DNA from: Paraliobacillus sp. PM-2
GTDB lineage: Bacteria; Bacillota; Bacilli; Bacillales; Amphibacillaceae
Direction: 5' to 3'
DNA: 64,000 nt
Assembly: GCF_001368815.1 (NCBI RefSeq)
Contig: NZ_CTEI01000002.1
Coordinates: forward strand, 310,001 to 374,000
The notes below the pieces were generated by a model, which searched no databases, was not told the DNA's origin, and saw only the letters and a list, made by a program, of their open reading frames with translations. Shown here one piece after another: positions 18,821 to 29,103 of the stretch. Every line of letters starts with the position of its first letter. Positions within the stretch are counted from its first letter, which is position 1. Both the position numbers and the translations under genes were made by a program.

Positions 18821-20488
18821 ATGAAGTTCGTAAAAAATGATCAGACAGCAGTATTTGCATTAGGTGGATTGGGTGAAATCGGGAAAAATACGTATGGTAT
18901 ACAATTTCAAGATGAAATAATTTTAGTTGATGCTGGAATTAAATTTCCTGAAGATGAGTTATTAGGTATCGATTATGTTATTCCTGATTACACCTATCTC
19001 GTTCAAAATCAAGATAAAATAAAGGGACTTTTTATCACACACGGTCACGAAGACCATATCGGTGGTATTCCTTATTTATTAAGGGAAATAAATGTTCCTA
19101 TCTATGCTGGAAAACTTGCTCTTGGCTTAATCAAAAATAAATTAGACGAACATGGCCTCTTACGCAATGCAGAGCTGCACACATTTCAAGAGGATGAAAT
19201 AATTAAATTTAGAAAGACTTCTGTGTCTTTCTTTAGAACAACACATAGTATACCAGACTCTTACGGAATTGTTGTAAAAACACCACCTGGAAATATTGTT
19301 CATACGGGGGATTTCAAATTTGATTTTACTCCTGTAGGTGAACCTGCCAACATAGCTAAAATGGCTGAAGTTGGTAAAGAAGGTGTTCTATGCTTATTAT
19401 CTGACAGTACAAATAGTGAAGTTCCAGGTTTTACGATGTCTGAACGCGTTGTCGGTGAAAGTATTAATGATATCTTTAATCGAGTAGATGGAAGAGTAAT
19501 TTTTGCAACTTTCGCATCAAATATTCACCGTTTACAACAGATGGTTGAAGCTGCTGTTAAACACAACCGTAAAATAGCAGTATTCGGTAGAAGTATGGAA
19601 GCTTCTATATCCATCGGACGCGAATTAGGTTACATCAAAGCACCTGAAGACACCTTTATTGATGCACACCAAATTAATCGACTTCCTGCAAATGAAGTAA
19701 CGATACTTTGTACAGGCTCTCAAGGTGAACCTATGGCCGCTTTATCAAGAATAGCAAATGGAACACACCGACAAATTCAAATTATTCCTAATGACACAGT
19801 CGTATTTTCTTCTTCACCAATCCCTGGTAATACGGTTAGTGTCAGCAAAATAATCAATATGCTTTATCGCGCAGGTGCAGATGTCATTCATGGACCATTA
19901 AATGATATTCACACTTCTGGACATGGTAGTCAAGAAGAACAAAAATTGATGTTACGACTTTTAAGACCAAAATACTTTATGCCTATCCACGGTGAATATC
20001 GTATGTTAAAGGAACACACAAAACTCGCAGAAGCTTGTGATGTTGATCCAAGTAATAGTTTTATCATGGATAATGGCGATGTCTTGGCACTTGGAAAAGA
20101 AAATGCAAGTGTTGCTGGTAAGATTCCTTCTGGTTCCATTTACGTTGATGGAAGTGGAATTGGAGATATCGGAAACATTGTTTTACGTGACAGACGTATT
20201 TTATCTGAAGAAGGTCTAGTTATTGTAGTTGTTAGTATTAATATGAAAGAGTTCAGAATTGCATCAGGACCAGACATTATTTCTCGTGGGTTTGTTTACA
20301 TGAGAGAATCAGAAGATCTAATTAATGAAGCACAAAAATTAGTGTCTTCACACTTAAATAAAGTAATGGAACGCAAAACAACGCAATGGTCTGAAATTAA
20401 AAATGAGATTACGGATACCATTGCCCCATTCTTATTTGAAAAAACAAAACGTCGTCCTATGATACTTCCTATTATTATGGAAGTATAG
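18821..20488 (+). CDS. rnjA: Ribonuclease J1
   Basis: A 555-residue metallo-beta-lactamase/beta-CASP nuclease. The zinc motif HGHEDHIGG is near residues 74-82, further metal ligands are HTGDF and DSTNSE, and the beta-CASP part contains [12 protein letters not shown] and [10 protein letters not shown]-type motifs. RNase J1 has 5'-3' exonuclease and endonuclease activity and drives mRNA turnover and rRNA maturation. It is co-transcribed with rpoY. The terminator begins 16 bases after the stop. Confidence 0.95.
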   Translation: MKFVKNDQTAVFALGGLGEIGKNTYGIQFQDEIILVDAGIKFPEDELLGIDYVIPDYTYLVQNQDKIKGLFITHGHEDHIGGIPYLLREINVPIYAGKLALGLIKNKLDEHGLLRNAELHTFQEDEIIKFRKTSVSFFRTTHSIPDSYGIVVKTPPGNIVHTGDFKFDFTPVGEPANIAKMAEVGKEGVLCLLSDSTNSEVPGFTMSERVVGESINDIFNRVDGRVIFATFASNIHRLQQMVEAAVKHNRKIAVFGRSMEASISIGRELGYIKAPEDTFIDAHQINRLPANEVTILCTGSQGEPMAALSRIANGTHRQIQIIPNDTVVFSSSPIPGNTVSVSKIINMLYRAGADVIHGPLNDIHTSGHGSQEEQKLMLRLLRPKYFMPIHGEYRMLKEHTKLAEACDVDPSNSFIMDNGDVLALGKENASVAGKIPSGSIYVDGSGIGDIGNIVLRDRRILSEEGLVIVVVSINMKEFRIASGPDIISRGFVYMRESEDLINEAQKLVSSHLNKVMERKTTQWSEIKNEITDTIAPFLFEKTKRRPMILPIIMEV

Positions 20489-20503
20489 AAATACGAAATG
20501 AAC

Positions 20504-20541
20504 AAAAAAGCACCTCAGAAAAATTTCTGAGGTGCTTTTTT
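20504..20541. terminator. Bidirectional terminator rnjA/ktrC
   Basis: A perfect 18-bp stem, AAAAAAGCACCTCAGAAA (20504-20521) with its complement (20524-20541), AT-rich at both ends so that each direction has a T-run. It overlaps the ktrC stop codon. Confidence 0.93.
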
Positions 20542-21211
20542 AATCATCAACTACTAAGTTCTTTTCAAATCGTGAAATATCTTTATCTGCTCCGATTACA
20601 ATTAGTACATCATCGGGCTCAATTATTTCCGCGGCCATTGGGGAAACATTTATTTCTTTCGTTATGCCCTGTTTAATTGCAACAACGTTACAACCATAGT
20701 TTGCCCGAATATCTAAATCCACTAGAGACTTTCCAATCATTTTTTTACCAACTTTTACTTCAACAATACTGTGATCATCCGATACTTCCAAATGATCTAA
20801 AATATTACTTGAAATGATACTATGTGCTATTCTTTTTCCCATGTCTCGTTCTGGATGAACAACCTGGTCTGCACCTATTTTGTTTAAAACTTTTTCATGA
20901 TAATCATTTTGTGCTTTTACAGTTATTTTATTTGTCCCTAACTCTTTTAACATTAATGTCGTTAGAATACTTGCTTGAATATTATCACCAATTGCCACAA
21001 TAACATGGTCTATATTACGAATACCTAATTCCTTTAAAACTTTCTCATCTGTAGCATCTGCAATGACTGCATGAGAGGCAATATCTTTAAATTCGTTTAC
21101 TTTATCTTCTTCTGTATCAATAGCAAGCACTTCCATACCTTCTTCACTTAATTCACGACAGATACTTCCACCAAATCGACCTAAACCAATTACAGCAAAT
21201 TCTCTTTTCAT
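20540..21211 (-). CDS. ktrC: K+ channel regulatory subunit KtrC (RCK)
   Basis: 223 residues with an RCK_N Rossmann domain (VIGLGRFGGSICREL, residues ~7-21; Asp of IDTEED binds the nucleotide ribose) and a C-terminal RCK_C domain (residues ~140-220). KtrC forms the cytosolic ring gating the KtrD pore and, in Bacillus, is inhibited by c-di-AMP through RCK_C. The locus (beside rnjA) matches ktrC (ykqB) of Bacillus subtilis. Ktr pore genes are separate; a broken one lies at 39.3-39.7 kb. Confidence 0.9.
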   Translation of the reverse strand: MKREFAVIGLGRFGGSICRELSEEGMEVLAIDTEEDKVNEFKDIASHAVIADATDEKVLKELGIRNIDHVIVAIGDNIQASILTTLMLKELGTNKITVKAQNDYHEKVLNKIGADQVVHPERDMGKRIAHSIISSNILDHLEVSDDHSIVEVKVGKKMIGKSLVDLDIRANYGCNVVAIKQGITKEINVSPMAAEIIEPDDVLIVIGADKDISRFEKNLVVDD

Positions 21212-21291
21212 GCTTAACCCTCCTACTGCAACTTCTCAACATAGTCTATCACATTTTGGCACAAAAAGGGAGATCTATTCATAATCGAAAA

Positions 21292-21320
21292 AATAGAGCT
21301 GTCATATAGACAACTCTATT
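21292..21320 (-). terminator. ABC exporter terminator
   Basis: AATAGAGcTGTC (21292-21303) pairs with GACAaCTCTATT (21309-21320), one mismatch and a 5-base loop, with A's before it that read as T's on the minus strand. It ends the two-gene exporter operon. Confidence 0.85.
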
Positions 21321-21322
21321 TA

Positions 21323-23149
21323 CTAAAGTGCTTCTAACATTTCAAATTGTGATTTTACTAAATCAAAATATTCACCGTGTCTACGCATTAGCTCATCATG
21401 ATTTCCTTGTTCTAATACTTTTCCATGCTCGAGAACAATAATATTATCCGCTTCTCTTATAGTAGATAAACGGTGTGCAATCATAATCGCTGTTCTACCA
21501 TGCAATAACTTTTTGAGCGCTTGTTGAATTCTTACTTCTGTTTCTGTATCAATACTTGCGGTTGCTTCATCTAAGATTAATATCTTAGGATTAGCAAGTA
21601 GTGCTCTTGCAAACGATAATAATTGCCTTTCACCAGCTGATAAAATACTTCCTCTTTCTTCTACTTCTGTCTCATATCCGTTAGCTAAACGCATAATAAA
21701 ATTATGTGCACCTACAATTTTTGCCGCATCCTTAACTTCTTCATCCGTTGCTTCAGGTCTACCAAACCGGATATTTTCCATAATAGATCCAGAGAAAATA
21801 AATGTATCTTGTAATACTACACTGATATTGTTGCGAAGACTATCCAGTTTCATATCTCTTAAATCATTTCCATCTATTTTCACTTTACCTTTTGTGGGGT
21901 CATAAAAACGACTGATTAAATTGGCAATCGTTGATTTGCCGGATCCAGTATGACCGACAAGGGCCACTGTTTCTCCAGGTTTCATTTCTAATGAAATCTC
22001 ATGCAATGCAATGCGATTGTCATCATATGAAAATTGAACATGGTCAAATTCAATATGACCTCTCATATTTGCAAATACACGGGCATTCGGTTTCTCTTCT
22101 ACATTTGGTTGTTCATCCAAAAATTCGAAAATTCGTTCAGATGAAGCCATCGCTACAAGTAGCTGATTGTAAATTTGACCCAGTCTAGAAATAGGTTCCC
22201 AAAACATTCCTAAAAAGAATGCAAAAGAAACAAAATCCCCTATTTCTATCGTACCTGATAGGATTAAATGTGCACCGAATGAAATTAATATTACTGTTCC
22301 TATTGCATTACTCATTTCTACAAAAGGACCAAAATAAGCACTTTTTTTCATAGCCAATCGTTCTTTTTCAAAATTATCGGTATTGACACCGTTAAAATAT
22401 TCAGTATTCTCTTTCTCTTGTGAAAATGATTGTGTAATACGAATACCTTGCAAACTTTCATTTAGATGTGAATTTAGTCGTGACTTTTGAATACGAACTT
22501 CTTGCCATGACCGTCGAATATTTCTACGCAATTGAGTAGAGATATAAAACATAATTGGTAAAATGACTAAAACAGCTATCGCTAATTGCGGACTTAATGA
22601 AAATAAAATAACAATTATACCCAATAACATGACAATATCTGTTAGTAAATTAATAATACCATTTGTAAATAGTTCCTGAAGTGAGTTCACATCATTAAGG
22701 ATTCTTACTAAAATAGAACCAGCTGATCGTTTATCAAAGAAGTTATGTGATAAACGTTGTACATGTGAAAATAATTGCTTTCTTAAATCATGAATAACTT
22801 TTTGACCTAAAATATTTACTAATTTTATTCGATAGCGATTCCCTAAATAGCTAAATAAATACATAATTGAAATAATGATGACTAAATAAGTTAATAAAGT
22901 AATATCTTTATTAGCTATCGCTTGATCGATCACTAGCTTACCAATAATAATGGGTACCGCTAGTCGAACGAGAGTCGAGACGAGCATTGCAACCATCGCA
23001 AGAGGAAGGGTCGTTTTTGCATAGGGTTTTACATATGCAAGTAATCTCGTCATTTGTTTCCAATTAAATGGTTTCTCTACTGCTTGATCTAACGGATAAT
23101 AAAATCGTTTCAAATGCGGATTTTCATCTTTCTTTGTTTGTTTAGCCAC
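21323..23149 (-). CDS. Heterodimeric ABC exporter subunit (catalytic Walker B)
   Basis: A 608-residue half-transporter: six membrane helices (residues ~35-330) and a C-terminal nucleotide-binding domain. Walker A is GHTGSGKST; Walker B is LILDEATASID, with the catalytic Glu; the H-loop His is in MIAHRLST. The signature motif is LSAGERQ instead of LSGGQ. With the partner gene 16 bases upstream it forms a YheI/YheH (BmrCD)- or YfiBC-like heterodimer, a class that exports drugs or lipophilic compounds. This half supplies the good Walker B but the poor signature motif. Confidence 0.88.
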   Translation of the reverse strand: MAKQTKKDENPHLKRFYYPLDQAVEKPFNWKQMTRLLAYVKPYAKTTLPLAMVAMLVSTLVRLAVPIIIGKLVIDQAIANKDITLLTYLVIIISIMYLFSYLGNRYRIKLVNILGQKVIHDLRKQLFSHVQRLSHNFFDKRSAGSILVRILNDVNSLQELFTNGIINLLTDIVMLLGIIVILFSLSPQLAIAVLVILPIMFYISTQLRRNIRRSWQEVRIQKSRLNSHLNESLQGIRITQSFSQEKENTEYFNGVNTDNFEKERLAMKKSAYFGPFVEMSNAIGTVILISFGAHLILSGTIEIGDFVSFAFFLGMFWEPISRLGQIYNQLLVAMASSERIFEFLDEQPNVEEKPNARVFANMRGHIEFDHVQFSYDDNRIALHEISLEMKPGETVALVGHTGSGKSTIANLISRFYDPTKGKVKIDGNDLRDMKLDSLRNNISVVLQDTFIFSGSIMENIRFGRPEATDEEVKDAAKIVGAHNFIMRLANGYETEVEERGSILSAGERQLLSFARALLANPKILILDEATASIDTETEVRIQQALKKLLHGRTAIMIAHRLSTIREADNIIVLEHGKVLEQGNHDELMRRHGEYFDLVKSQFEMLEAL

Positions 23150-23165
23150 TTATTTCCCTCCCTTT

Positions 23166-24917
23166 TTAATGTGTTGCATTCATAATCTCTTGTTTATCTT
23201 GATACTGAATATCATAAATTCGTTGATAAGGGCCACCATTATCCAATAAGACATCATGCGTACCACGTTCAACAATCATACCATCCTCAAGAACAAGAAT
23301 TTCATCAGCATGCTTCAATGAGGAAATTCGATGGGCAATAATAAAAGTCGTACGCCCTTTCATCACTTCTTTAAGCGCCTTTTGTATCTTAAATTCCGTT
23401 TCCATATCAACAGCAGAAGTTGCATCATCCAAAATTAAAATACTAGGATCAATTAAAATTGCTCGAGCAATAGCAATTCGTTGCTTTTGACCGCCCGAAA
23501 GACCCATTCCTCTTTCACCAAGCATTGTTTCATATCCGTTGGGCATTTCCATAATAAAATCGTGTGCCTGTGCACGTTTTGCAGCTGCAACAATTTCTTC
23601 TATTGAAGCTTCAGGATTACCGTAAGCAATATTTTCTTTAATTGTTGTAGAAAATAAAAAAGATTCTTGTAATACAAAGCCAATATGCTTACGTAAAAAT
23701 TTCAAATTATAATCCTTTGTTGTTTTGCCATCAATATAAACTTGACCCTCTTGCGGTTCATAAAATCTAGTCATTAACTGTGTAATACTTGTTTTACCTG
23801 CACCTGTTGCACCAATTAAACCAATGATTTTTCCCGGAGGTGCATCAAATGATATAGTTTTTAAAGCCTTATCATCTTCATCAGCGTATTGGAGTGTAAC
23901 ATTATCAAATGTTACATGTCCTGCAATTGTCCCAGTTGAAATAGCATTGTCTTTTTCTTGCGTATCTTCTTCCGCTTCCAATATTTCTAATAGTCTTTCC
24001 CCTGCCGCTTTTGCTTGTGAAAATTGGTTTACAATAAACCCCAATTGGACTAGTGGTCCTAATATATAGTTTACTAAACTAAAGAAGGCAATTAGTTTAC
24101 CTAATGATAGATCACCATTCATCACTAAATATCCACCATAAATAAGTAATGCAACCATCGAAACATTACCGATGAATTCCATAAAAGGGAAATATTTAGC
24201 CCAAATGTTTGATGTTTTAATATTAACTTCACGATAATCTTTATTATTAACTGTAAAACGATCAATTTCGAAGTCTTCTTTTGATAATGATTTTACGGTA
24301 TTCATTCCACTAACATTTTCTTGAATACGTGTATTTAATTTTCCCAATGATTTTCTAACTGTACGGAAAGCCGGGTGTACTTTTTTGTCAAATTTATAGA
24401 CAACAACAGCTAAAAACGGCATTGCTGCCATGGTAACCAAGGCTAGCGGTATAGAATAAAAAAACATTACCGATAAACTAATAACAATTAGCATTACAAT
24501 ACGGATTAATTCTTTTAAGCCAGCAGCCAAAAAGAATTTAAAACCTTCCACATCCATTGTTAAACGAGACATCAAATCTCCTGTTCGTGCGTTATCATAG
24601 TATGTAAAGGATAATCGTTGTAGTTTTTTATATAGTCCATCCCTTAAACTAAATACCGATGACACACCAAACAAGTCTCCCAAATACTGTTGTAAAAAGT
24701 TCGAAATACCTTTTATGATCATAATTAGAATAAAGCCGATAGCTAAATAAGGTATTAGACTATATTGCTCTTTTAAAACGACGTTATCTATCGTAATTTG
24801 TAATATAATTGGATAAGTAACCGTTATTGCTGTGACCAAGATAACAAAAATTAAGGAACCAAAAAAATACTTCTTAAAAGGCCAGTAAAATTGCTTTAAT
24901 TTCTTAAATGTTTCCAA
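23166..24917 (-). CDS. Heterodimeric ABC exporter subunit (degenerate Walker B)
   Basis: A 583-residue half-transporter, first gene of the pair. Six helices are followed by a nucleotide-binding domain with Walker A GATGAGKTS, signature LSGGQKQR, and Walker B LILDDATSAVD, where Asp replaces the catalytic Glu. The two genes therefore build one canonical and one degenerate ATP site, as in BmrCD and TM287/288. The substrate is unknown. The ATG at 24917 follows AGGAGGG. The 264-base gap upstream contains the divergent ykuT promoter and no gene. Confidence 0.88.
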   Translation of the reverse strand: METFKKLKQFYWPFKKYFFGSLIFVILVTAITVTYPIILQITIDNVVLKEQYSLIPYLAIGFILIMIIKGISNFLQQYLGDLFGVSSVFSLRDGLYKKLQRLSFTYYDNARTGDLMSRLTMDVEGFKFFLAAGLKELIRIVMLIVISLSVMFFYSIPLALVTMAAMPFLAVVVYKFDKKVHPAFRTVRKSLGKLNTRIQENVSGMNTVKSLSKEDFEIDRFTVNNKDYREVNIKTSNIWAKYFPFMEFIGNVSMVALLIYGGYLVMNGDLSLGKLIAFFSLVNYILGPLVQLGFIVNQFSQAKAAGERLLEILEAEEDTQEKDNAISTGTIAGHVTFDNVTLQYADEDDKALKTISFDAPPGKIIGLIGATGAGKTSITQLMTRFYEPQEGQVYIDGKTTKDYNLKFLRKHIGFVLQESFLFSTTIKENIAYGNPEASIEEIVAAAKRAQAHDFIMEMPNGYETMLGERGMGLSGGQKQRIAIARAILIDPSILILDDATSAVDMETEFKIQKALKEVMKGRTTFIIAHRISSLKHADEILVLEDGMIVERGTHDVLLDNGGPYQRIYDIQYQDKQEIMNATH

Positions 24918-25101
24918 ATCTTATCCCTCCTCTTTTTATTTTTGTAATTACAAATATATCGGGTTACGAAATAAATATCCACCTATTTGCATGAATTTTT
25001 CTGATTTTTTTAAAAATCAGACTTAAGACGGAATGCTTTTAATAATTTATAGTCAAAAATACTTTTTACTATGCATACAACGTTCAAAGAATGGGTATAG
25101 G

Positions 25102-25130
25102 TTGAATATGCTTATAAGTTATAGTAAATT
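25102..25130 (+). promoter_or_regulatory. Candidate promoter for ykuT
   Basis: TTGAAT (25102-25107), a 17-base spacer, TAAATT (25125-25130), about 50 bases upstream of the ykuT start. The match to sigma-A consensus is moderate. Confidence 0.4.
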
Positions 25131-25181
25131 ATCAACGGGGATTAAATTTACACACAATTACAGCAGAAAGGGAGAACGTTT

Positions 25182-26009
25182 ATGACACTATTTGGAGTTG
25201 ATCTTACAAGTTTTATAGACACATACATGGCTATAGCTATTAAAATTATTATTTTGATTATTGCTTATGCCATTGTTTCCCCATTAGGGAAAAAAATTAT
25301 AACAAAAGCTTTAAGAAGAACAATGAATAAAGAGAAAATTTCTGAAGGTAGAATAAAAACACTAGAAAAACTACTTATTAATATATACGCATACCTATTG
25401 ATCTTTATTTTTATTACCATGTTATTTGGAATTTTCGATTTACCTTTAGAGTCTCTTTTAGCAACTGCAGGTGTGCTTGGCCTTGCAATCGGATTCGGGG
25501 CCCAAGGTTTAGTGAGTGATATTGTCACTGGATTTTTTATTCTATTAGAAAAGCAAATTGAAGTAGATGAATATGTAAGTACAGCTGGATACAGTGGTAT
25601 TGTTGAAGAAGTTGGTTTACGTACAACAAAGATTAGAAGCTTTGATGGAACATTAAATTTTATTCCTAACCGTCAGATGGGGGGAGTCAGTAATCATTCT
25701 CGTGGAACAATGCGTGCACTTGTAGATATTGGTATTAGCTACGATGATAATATTGATCACGCAATGAGTGTGCTCCAAAAAGTTTGTGATGAATTTCAGC
25801 AAGATGAACGATTTGTAGAGGGACCAGATGTCCTTGGTGTCCAAAGTTTTGGTTCTTCAGATATCGTACTTCGCATATTAGGTAGAACAGTAAACATGGA
25901 ACAATGGGGTGCTGAAAGAGACATCAGGAAACGAATTAAAGAGGAATTTGATGCAAATGGAATAGAAATCCCTTTCCCTCATCAAGTTAATATCATGAAA
26001 GAATCCTAA
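25182..26009 (+). CDS. ykuT: MscS-family mechanosensitive channel YkuT
   Basis: 275 residues: three N-terminal membrane helices (the pore helix includes GVLGLAIGFGAQGLVSDI, residues ~93-110), then the MscS beta domain with TAGYSGIVEEVGLRTT and PNRQMGGVSNHSR, and the C-terminal alpha/beta cage. It opens on membrane tension to release solutes during hypo-osmotic shock. AAGGGAG precedes the ATG. Next to ykuS as in Bacillus subtilis. Confidence 0.9.
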   Translation: MTLFGVDLTSFIDTYMAIAIKIIILIIAYAIVSPLGKKIITKALRRTMNKEKISEGRIKTLEKLLINIYAYLLIFIFITMLFGIFDLPLESLLATAGVLGLAIGFGAQGLVSDIVTGFFILLEKQIEVDEYVSTAGYSGIVEEVGLRTTKIRSFDGTLNFIPNRQMGGVSNHSRGTMRALVDIGISYDDNIDHAMSVLQKVCDEFQQDERFVEGPDVLGVQSFGSSDIVLRILGRTVNMEQWGAERDIRKRIKEEFDANGIEIPFPHQVNIMKES

Positions 26010-26015
26010 TAACTA

Positions 26016-26045
26016 AGAGTGGTTTCTGATGACAGAAACCACTCT
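26016..26045. terminator. Bidirectional terminator ykuT/ykuS
   Basis: AGAGTGGTTTCTG (26016-26028) and CAGAAACCACTCT (26033-26045) form a perfect 13-bp stem with a 4-base loop between two convergent genes. Confidence 0.92.
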
Positions 26046-26050
26046 CTTAT

Positions 26051-26290
26051 TTAGAAACGAGAATCGACTTGTTGACAAACATCATCTGCTGTCAAACCAT
26101 TCGCATTGATGACTGCACCTTTATAGCCAGTATCTTGCATACCCATAACATTCTTATCTTGCCCTGAAATCACACAACAATCACAGCCATCTACATCTGC
26201 TTCTTGTTTTAAATCAACTACCTCATACCCTTTTTGTTGTAATGCACCTTTCACATCTGTTAACGCACCTTCAACACCAACACGTTTCAA
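26051..26290 (-). CDS. ykuS: YkuS, UPF0180 family protein
   Basis: 79 residues of the UPF0180 family, unknown function, with a Cys-rich [12 protein letters not shown] segment near residues 49-60. The start is the TTG at 26290 with GGAGGG 7 bases upstream, giving [14 protein letters not shown], which fits the usual opening. It lies between ykuT and dapL on the dapL strand. Confidence 0.87.
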   Translation of the reverse strand: MKRVGVEGALTDVKGALQQKGYEVVDLKQEADVDGCDCCVISGQDKNVMGMQDTGYKGAVINANGLTADDVCQQVDSRF

Positions 26291-26377
26291 GGGTCATCCC
26301 TCCATTTCTATTTTGATTCAAGCTTAGTCTATACCTTACTAAGTCATTATATTCAAAATAGAAAGTGAAACAGATTA

Positions 26378-27493
26378 TTACAATTGCCTTATGGTAGATT
26401 CAACAATATTAACACCTTTCATTAAAGCCTCCTCATTAGGGTTTAATTTACTGTGATGCAAACCATAATTTGAATCTACACCTAACCAAAACATAAAACC
26501 AGGAATATCCCGTAAAAAGTAACCAAAGTCTTCCCCAGTCATTGCAGGATTTGCTTCTTTCCATACCATATCTGACGACTTTACGATTTCTTTAAATTGT
26601 AAGACGTAATCATTATGATTGTAAACTTGATAATAATTCGATCCGTAATCAATCTTTATGCTACAGTGATGACTCTTTTCAAAACCTTTAGCCAATTGTT
26701 CAATTGATTCTTTTATATCATGAATGGCCGATGGTTCACCTGTTCGAATAGTCCCTTCAAGCCGCGCCTTTTCAGCAATGACATTTTGAACGGTACCACC
26801 AGTAATTTTTCCAATTGTTATAACGCTACTATCTAATGGATTTACTTTCCTTGCTACAATATGTTGTAATTGTGTAACGAAAGTACTAGCGGCAACTACC
26901 ATATCATTCGTTAGATGTGGGTAAGCTGCATGCCCCCCTCTTCCAATAAAGTCAATAAAGAGCTCACTTGTATTTGCAAAAAGCAAGCCAGGCCTTGTAG
27001 AAACAGTGCCTACAGGTAATTCAGGTGCAATATGTAAACCGAAAATAACATCTGGTTTTAAAGTTTGAAATACTTCTGACTGTAACATTGGTAAAGCCCC
27101 ACCTGGTCCCTCTTCTGCAGGTTGAAAAATAAATAACACATCATCTTCTATTGGATTTTCAGCTAGTTGCTCTAATGCACCTAATCCAATTGTCATATGA
27201 AAGTCATGCCCACATGCATGCATATTTCCTTCGTGCGTTGAAGCAAAAGAAAAGTTTGTTTCTTCTTGTATTGGTAGTCCATCGATATCTGCCCGAAAAC
27301 CAATCATTTTTGATGGCTTTGTTCCTGCAACTTTGACTAAAATACCAGTTCGCCAAGTAATTATTTCTAAATACTCTTGATTAAAACTTTTTATTTTTTC
27401 TAACAAATATTGTTGTGTTTTAAATTCTTGAAAACCCAATTCTGGAATTCGATGTAATTTCTGTCTAATTTGTTTTAATTGATGTAACTCCAT
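26378..27493 (-). CDS. dapL: N-acetyldiaminopimelate deacetylase
   Basis: A 371-residue M20-family amidohydrolase (YkuR). Metal-binding motifs: HACGHDFHM (residues ~93-101), QPAEEGPGG (~126-134) and the final HHSKLN. It cleaves acetate from N-acetyl-LL-2,6-diaminopimelate, the last step of the acetylase branch that supplies diaminopimelate for peptidoglycan and lysine. The dapH gene lies just upstream and patA is at 31.3 kb, so three steps of the branch are here. A hairpin stands between dapH and dapL, so coupling may be partial. Confidence 0.92.
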   Translation of the reverse strand: MELHQLKQIRQKLHRIPELGFQEFKTQQYLLEKIKSFNQEYLEIITWRTGILVKVAGTKPSKMIGFRADIDGLPIQEETNFSFASTHEGNMHACGHDFHMTIGLGALEQLAENPIEDDVLFIFQPAEEGPGGALPMLQSEVFQTLKPDVIFGLHIAPELPVGTVSTRPGLLFANTSELFIDFIGRGGHAAYPHLTNDMVVAASTFVTQLQHIVARKVNPLDSSVITIGKITGGTVQNVIAEKARLEGTIRTGEPSAIHDIKESIEQLAKGFEKSHHCSIKIDYGSNYYQVYNHNDYVLQFKEIVKSSDMVWKEANPAMTGEDFGYFLRDIPGFMFWLGVDSNYGLHHSKLNPNEEALMKGVNIVESTIRQL

Positions 27494-27531
27494 TTGATCA
27501 ACCTCTTCTACGATCTATAATTAAATATGAT

Positions 27532-27560
27532 AAAAGCAGGAGAAAGAATCCCCTGCTTTT
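27532..27560 (-). terminator. dapH terminator or attenuating hairpin
   Basis: AAAAGCAGG (27532-27540) and CCTGCTTTT (27552-27560) form a perfect 9-bp stem, with U-rich sequence on the minus strand, directly after the dapH stop and before dapL. Confidence 0.82.
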
Positions 27561-27568
27561 TATATTTC

Positions 27569-28291
27569 CTATTCTTCATCAAGTTTACGTAATGCTTGCA
27601 TAATTTCCGTTTTTGTTTTTGTTTGATCATCTATTTTTTTGATCATTCTCGCAGGTGTTCCAGCAACGACTGTATGTGGCTCGACATCAGTTGTTACAAT
27701 GGCACCAGCAGCAACAACTGCTCCTTCTCCAACGGTTACACCTTCTAAAATAACGGCATTTGCTCCAATCACTACGCCATCTTCAACCACTACCGGTTGA
27801 GCAGACGGTGGTTCAATAACGCCAGCTAAAACTGCACCAGCACCAACGTGGCAATTCTTACCTACTGTTGCTCTCCCACCTAGTGTTGCATTCATGTCAA
27901 TCATTGTACCTTCACCAATAACAGAACCAATGTTAATCATTGCTCCCATCATAATAACTGCTCCATCACCAATTTCTACTTGGTCTCTTATTACAGCACC
28001 TGGTTCAATTCTTGCGTTAATACCTTTTAAGTCTAATAGCGGAATCGCCGAATTTCTTCGATCATTCTCTAAGACATAATCCTCAATTTGCTCTTTGTAT
28101 GTATCTAAAGTGTCTTTAATAACTTTCCACTCTCCAAAAAGCACACCAGTACTCGGTTGAACAAAAGCTTGGATGTTTTCATTAAATGAGATTTGATCTA
28201 AATGTTCACCCTTAATATATACTTTTACTGGTGTTGATTTTTTACTATTAGAAATAAAAGAAATTATTTCATTAGCGTCCATCATATTCAT
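27569..28291 (-). CDS. dapH: Tetrahydrodipicolinate N-acetyltransferase
   Basis: A 240-residue left-handed beta-helix acetyltransferase. After an N-terminal ~85-residue domain come hexapeptide repeats ([20 protein letters not shown]… through VVAAGAIV) and a short tail. It acetylates tetrahydrodipicolinate from acetyl-CoA in diaminopimelate synthesis. The opening [13 protein letters not shown] and the signature [16 protein letters not shown] match Bacillus DapH (YkuQ) closely. GGAGG precedes the ATG. Confidence 0.95.
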   Translation of the reverse strand: MNMMDANEIISFISNSKKSTPVKVYIKGEHLDQISFNENIQAFVQPSTGVLFGEWKVIKDTLDTYKEQIEDYVLENDRRNSAIPLLDLKGINARIEPGAVIRDQVEIGDGAVIMMGAMINIGSVIGEGTMIDMNATLGGRATVGKNCHVGAGAVLAGVIEPPSAQPVVVEDGVVIGANAVILEGVTVGEGAVVAAGAIVTTDVEPHTVVAGTPARMIKKIDDQTKTKTEIMQALRKLDEE

Positions 28292-28362
28292 TTTAATACC
28301 TCCAATAAAACAGTTTATTTTTCATAACTTTATCAGAATAATACAAACATTGACAAGTAATT

Positions 28363-28827
28363 TTAATTATCTCTTTCCTCGAATAAAGACTTATTAACAT
28401 ATATATACTTGTTAACTTGTTTTAAGATCGCCCTTCTAGTCAAAATTCCATCAAAATACCCATTTTTGTCAACAACACAAACAAAAGGATAATCAATAAC
28501 TGTTTTTAAACAAGATAAGAAATCATCTGATTTACTAACACATGGAATTTCTTGATTCATTACGTCACAAACTTCGATTTCAGATAATTTTTCCATTTCA
28601 AACCGCTCTATACCAAGAATGTGATTTAAAATAAGGTTCTTTCCAATCGTACCTTTAAACTTGTAAGATGTATCTAAGACTGGAACTGCAGAATATCCAG
28701 ATTTAACCAAGATCAATAAAGCATGTTCTAGGGGGTTATTCATTTGAACGTGGGCTACTTTCTCAGAAGGGATCATTAAATGTTCAGCTTTTAAATTCAA
28801 TAAAGCTAGCTCTTGTAAATCATTCAT
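28363..28827 (-). CDS. cbpB: CBS-pair protein CbpB/DarB (c-di-AMP receptor)
   Basis: About 154 residues made of two CBS domains (residues ~18-80 with YSAVPVLD, and ~88-150 with YPFVCVVDKNGYFDGILTRRAI). It corresponds to YkuL of Bacillus, named DarB or CbpB, which binds c-di-AMP and in its free state stimulates the (p)ppGpp synthetase Rel and pyruvate carboxylase. I start it at the ATG at 28827 after AAAGGGTGTGG; an in-frame extension to 28890 lacks a ribosome site. The 276 bases to ykyB hold only AT-rich promoter-like sequence. Confidence 0.87.
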   Translation of the reverse strand: MNDLQELALLNLKAEHLMIPSEKVAHVQMNNPLEHALLILVKSGYSAVPVLDTSYKFKGTIGKNLILNHILGIERFEMEKLSEIEVCDVMNQEIPCVSKSDDFLSCLKTVIDYPFVCVVDKNGYFDGILTRRAILKQVNKYIYVNKSLFEERDN

Positions 28828-29103
28828 CTTTCCACACCCTTTACTCACTGTTGAAGGAGTTTTTGATACTGATAATTCATCAGCATACATAATTATATTT
28901 TATCATATTAAAGTTTGTTTCACCAACCTTTAACATTGTCAGGTTTAAGTAACTATTTCAGATTTGTTACATTCTTTTTAAACTTTTTTTAAACTATATA
29001 GTTTTTTTGAGAAGAAAATGTTAGAATAATTGTCAATTAGGAAATTACACATTAAATGATTTACATATGAGAATTGTAAAAAAGATAGATGGGAGGGCTA
29101 TGA

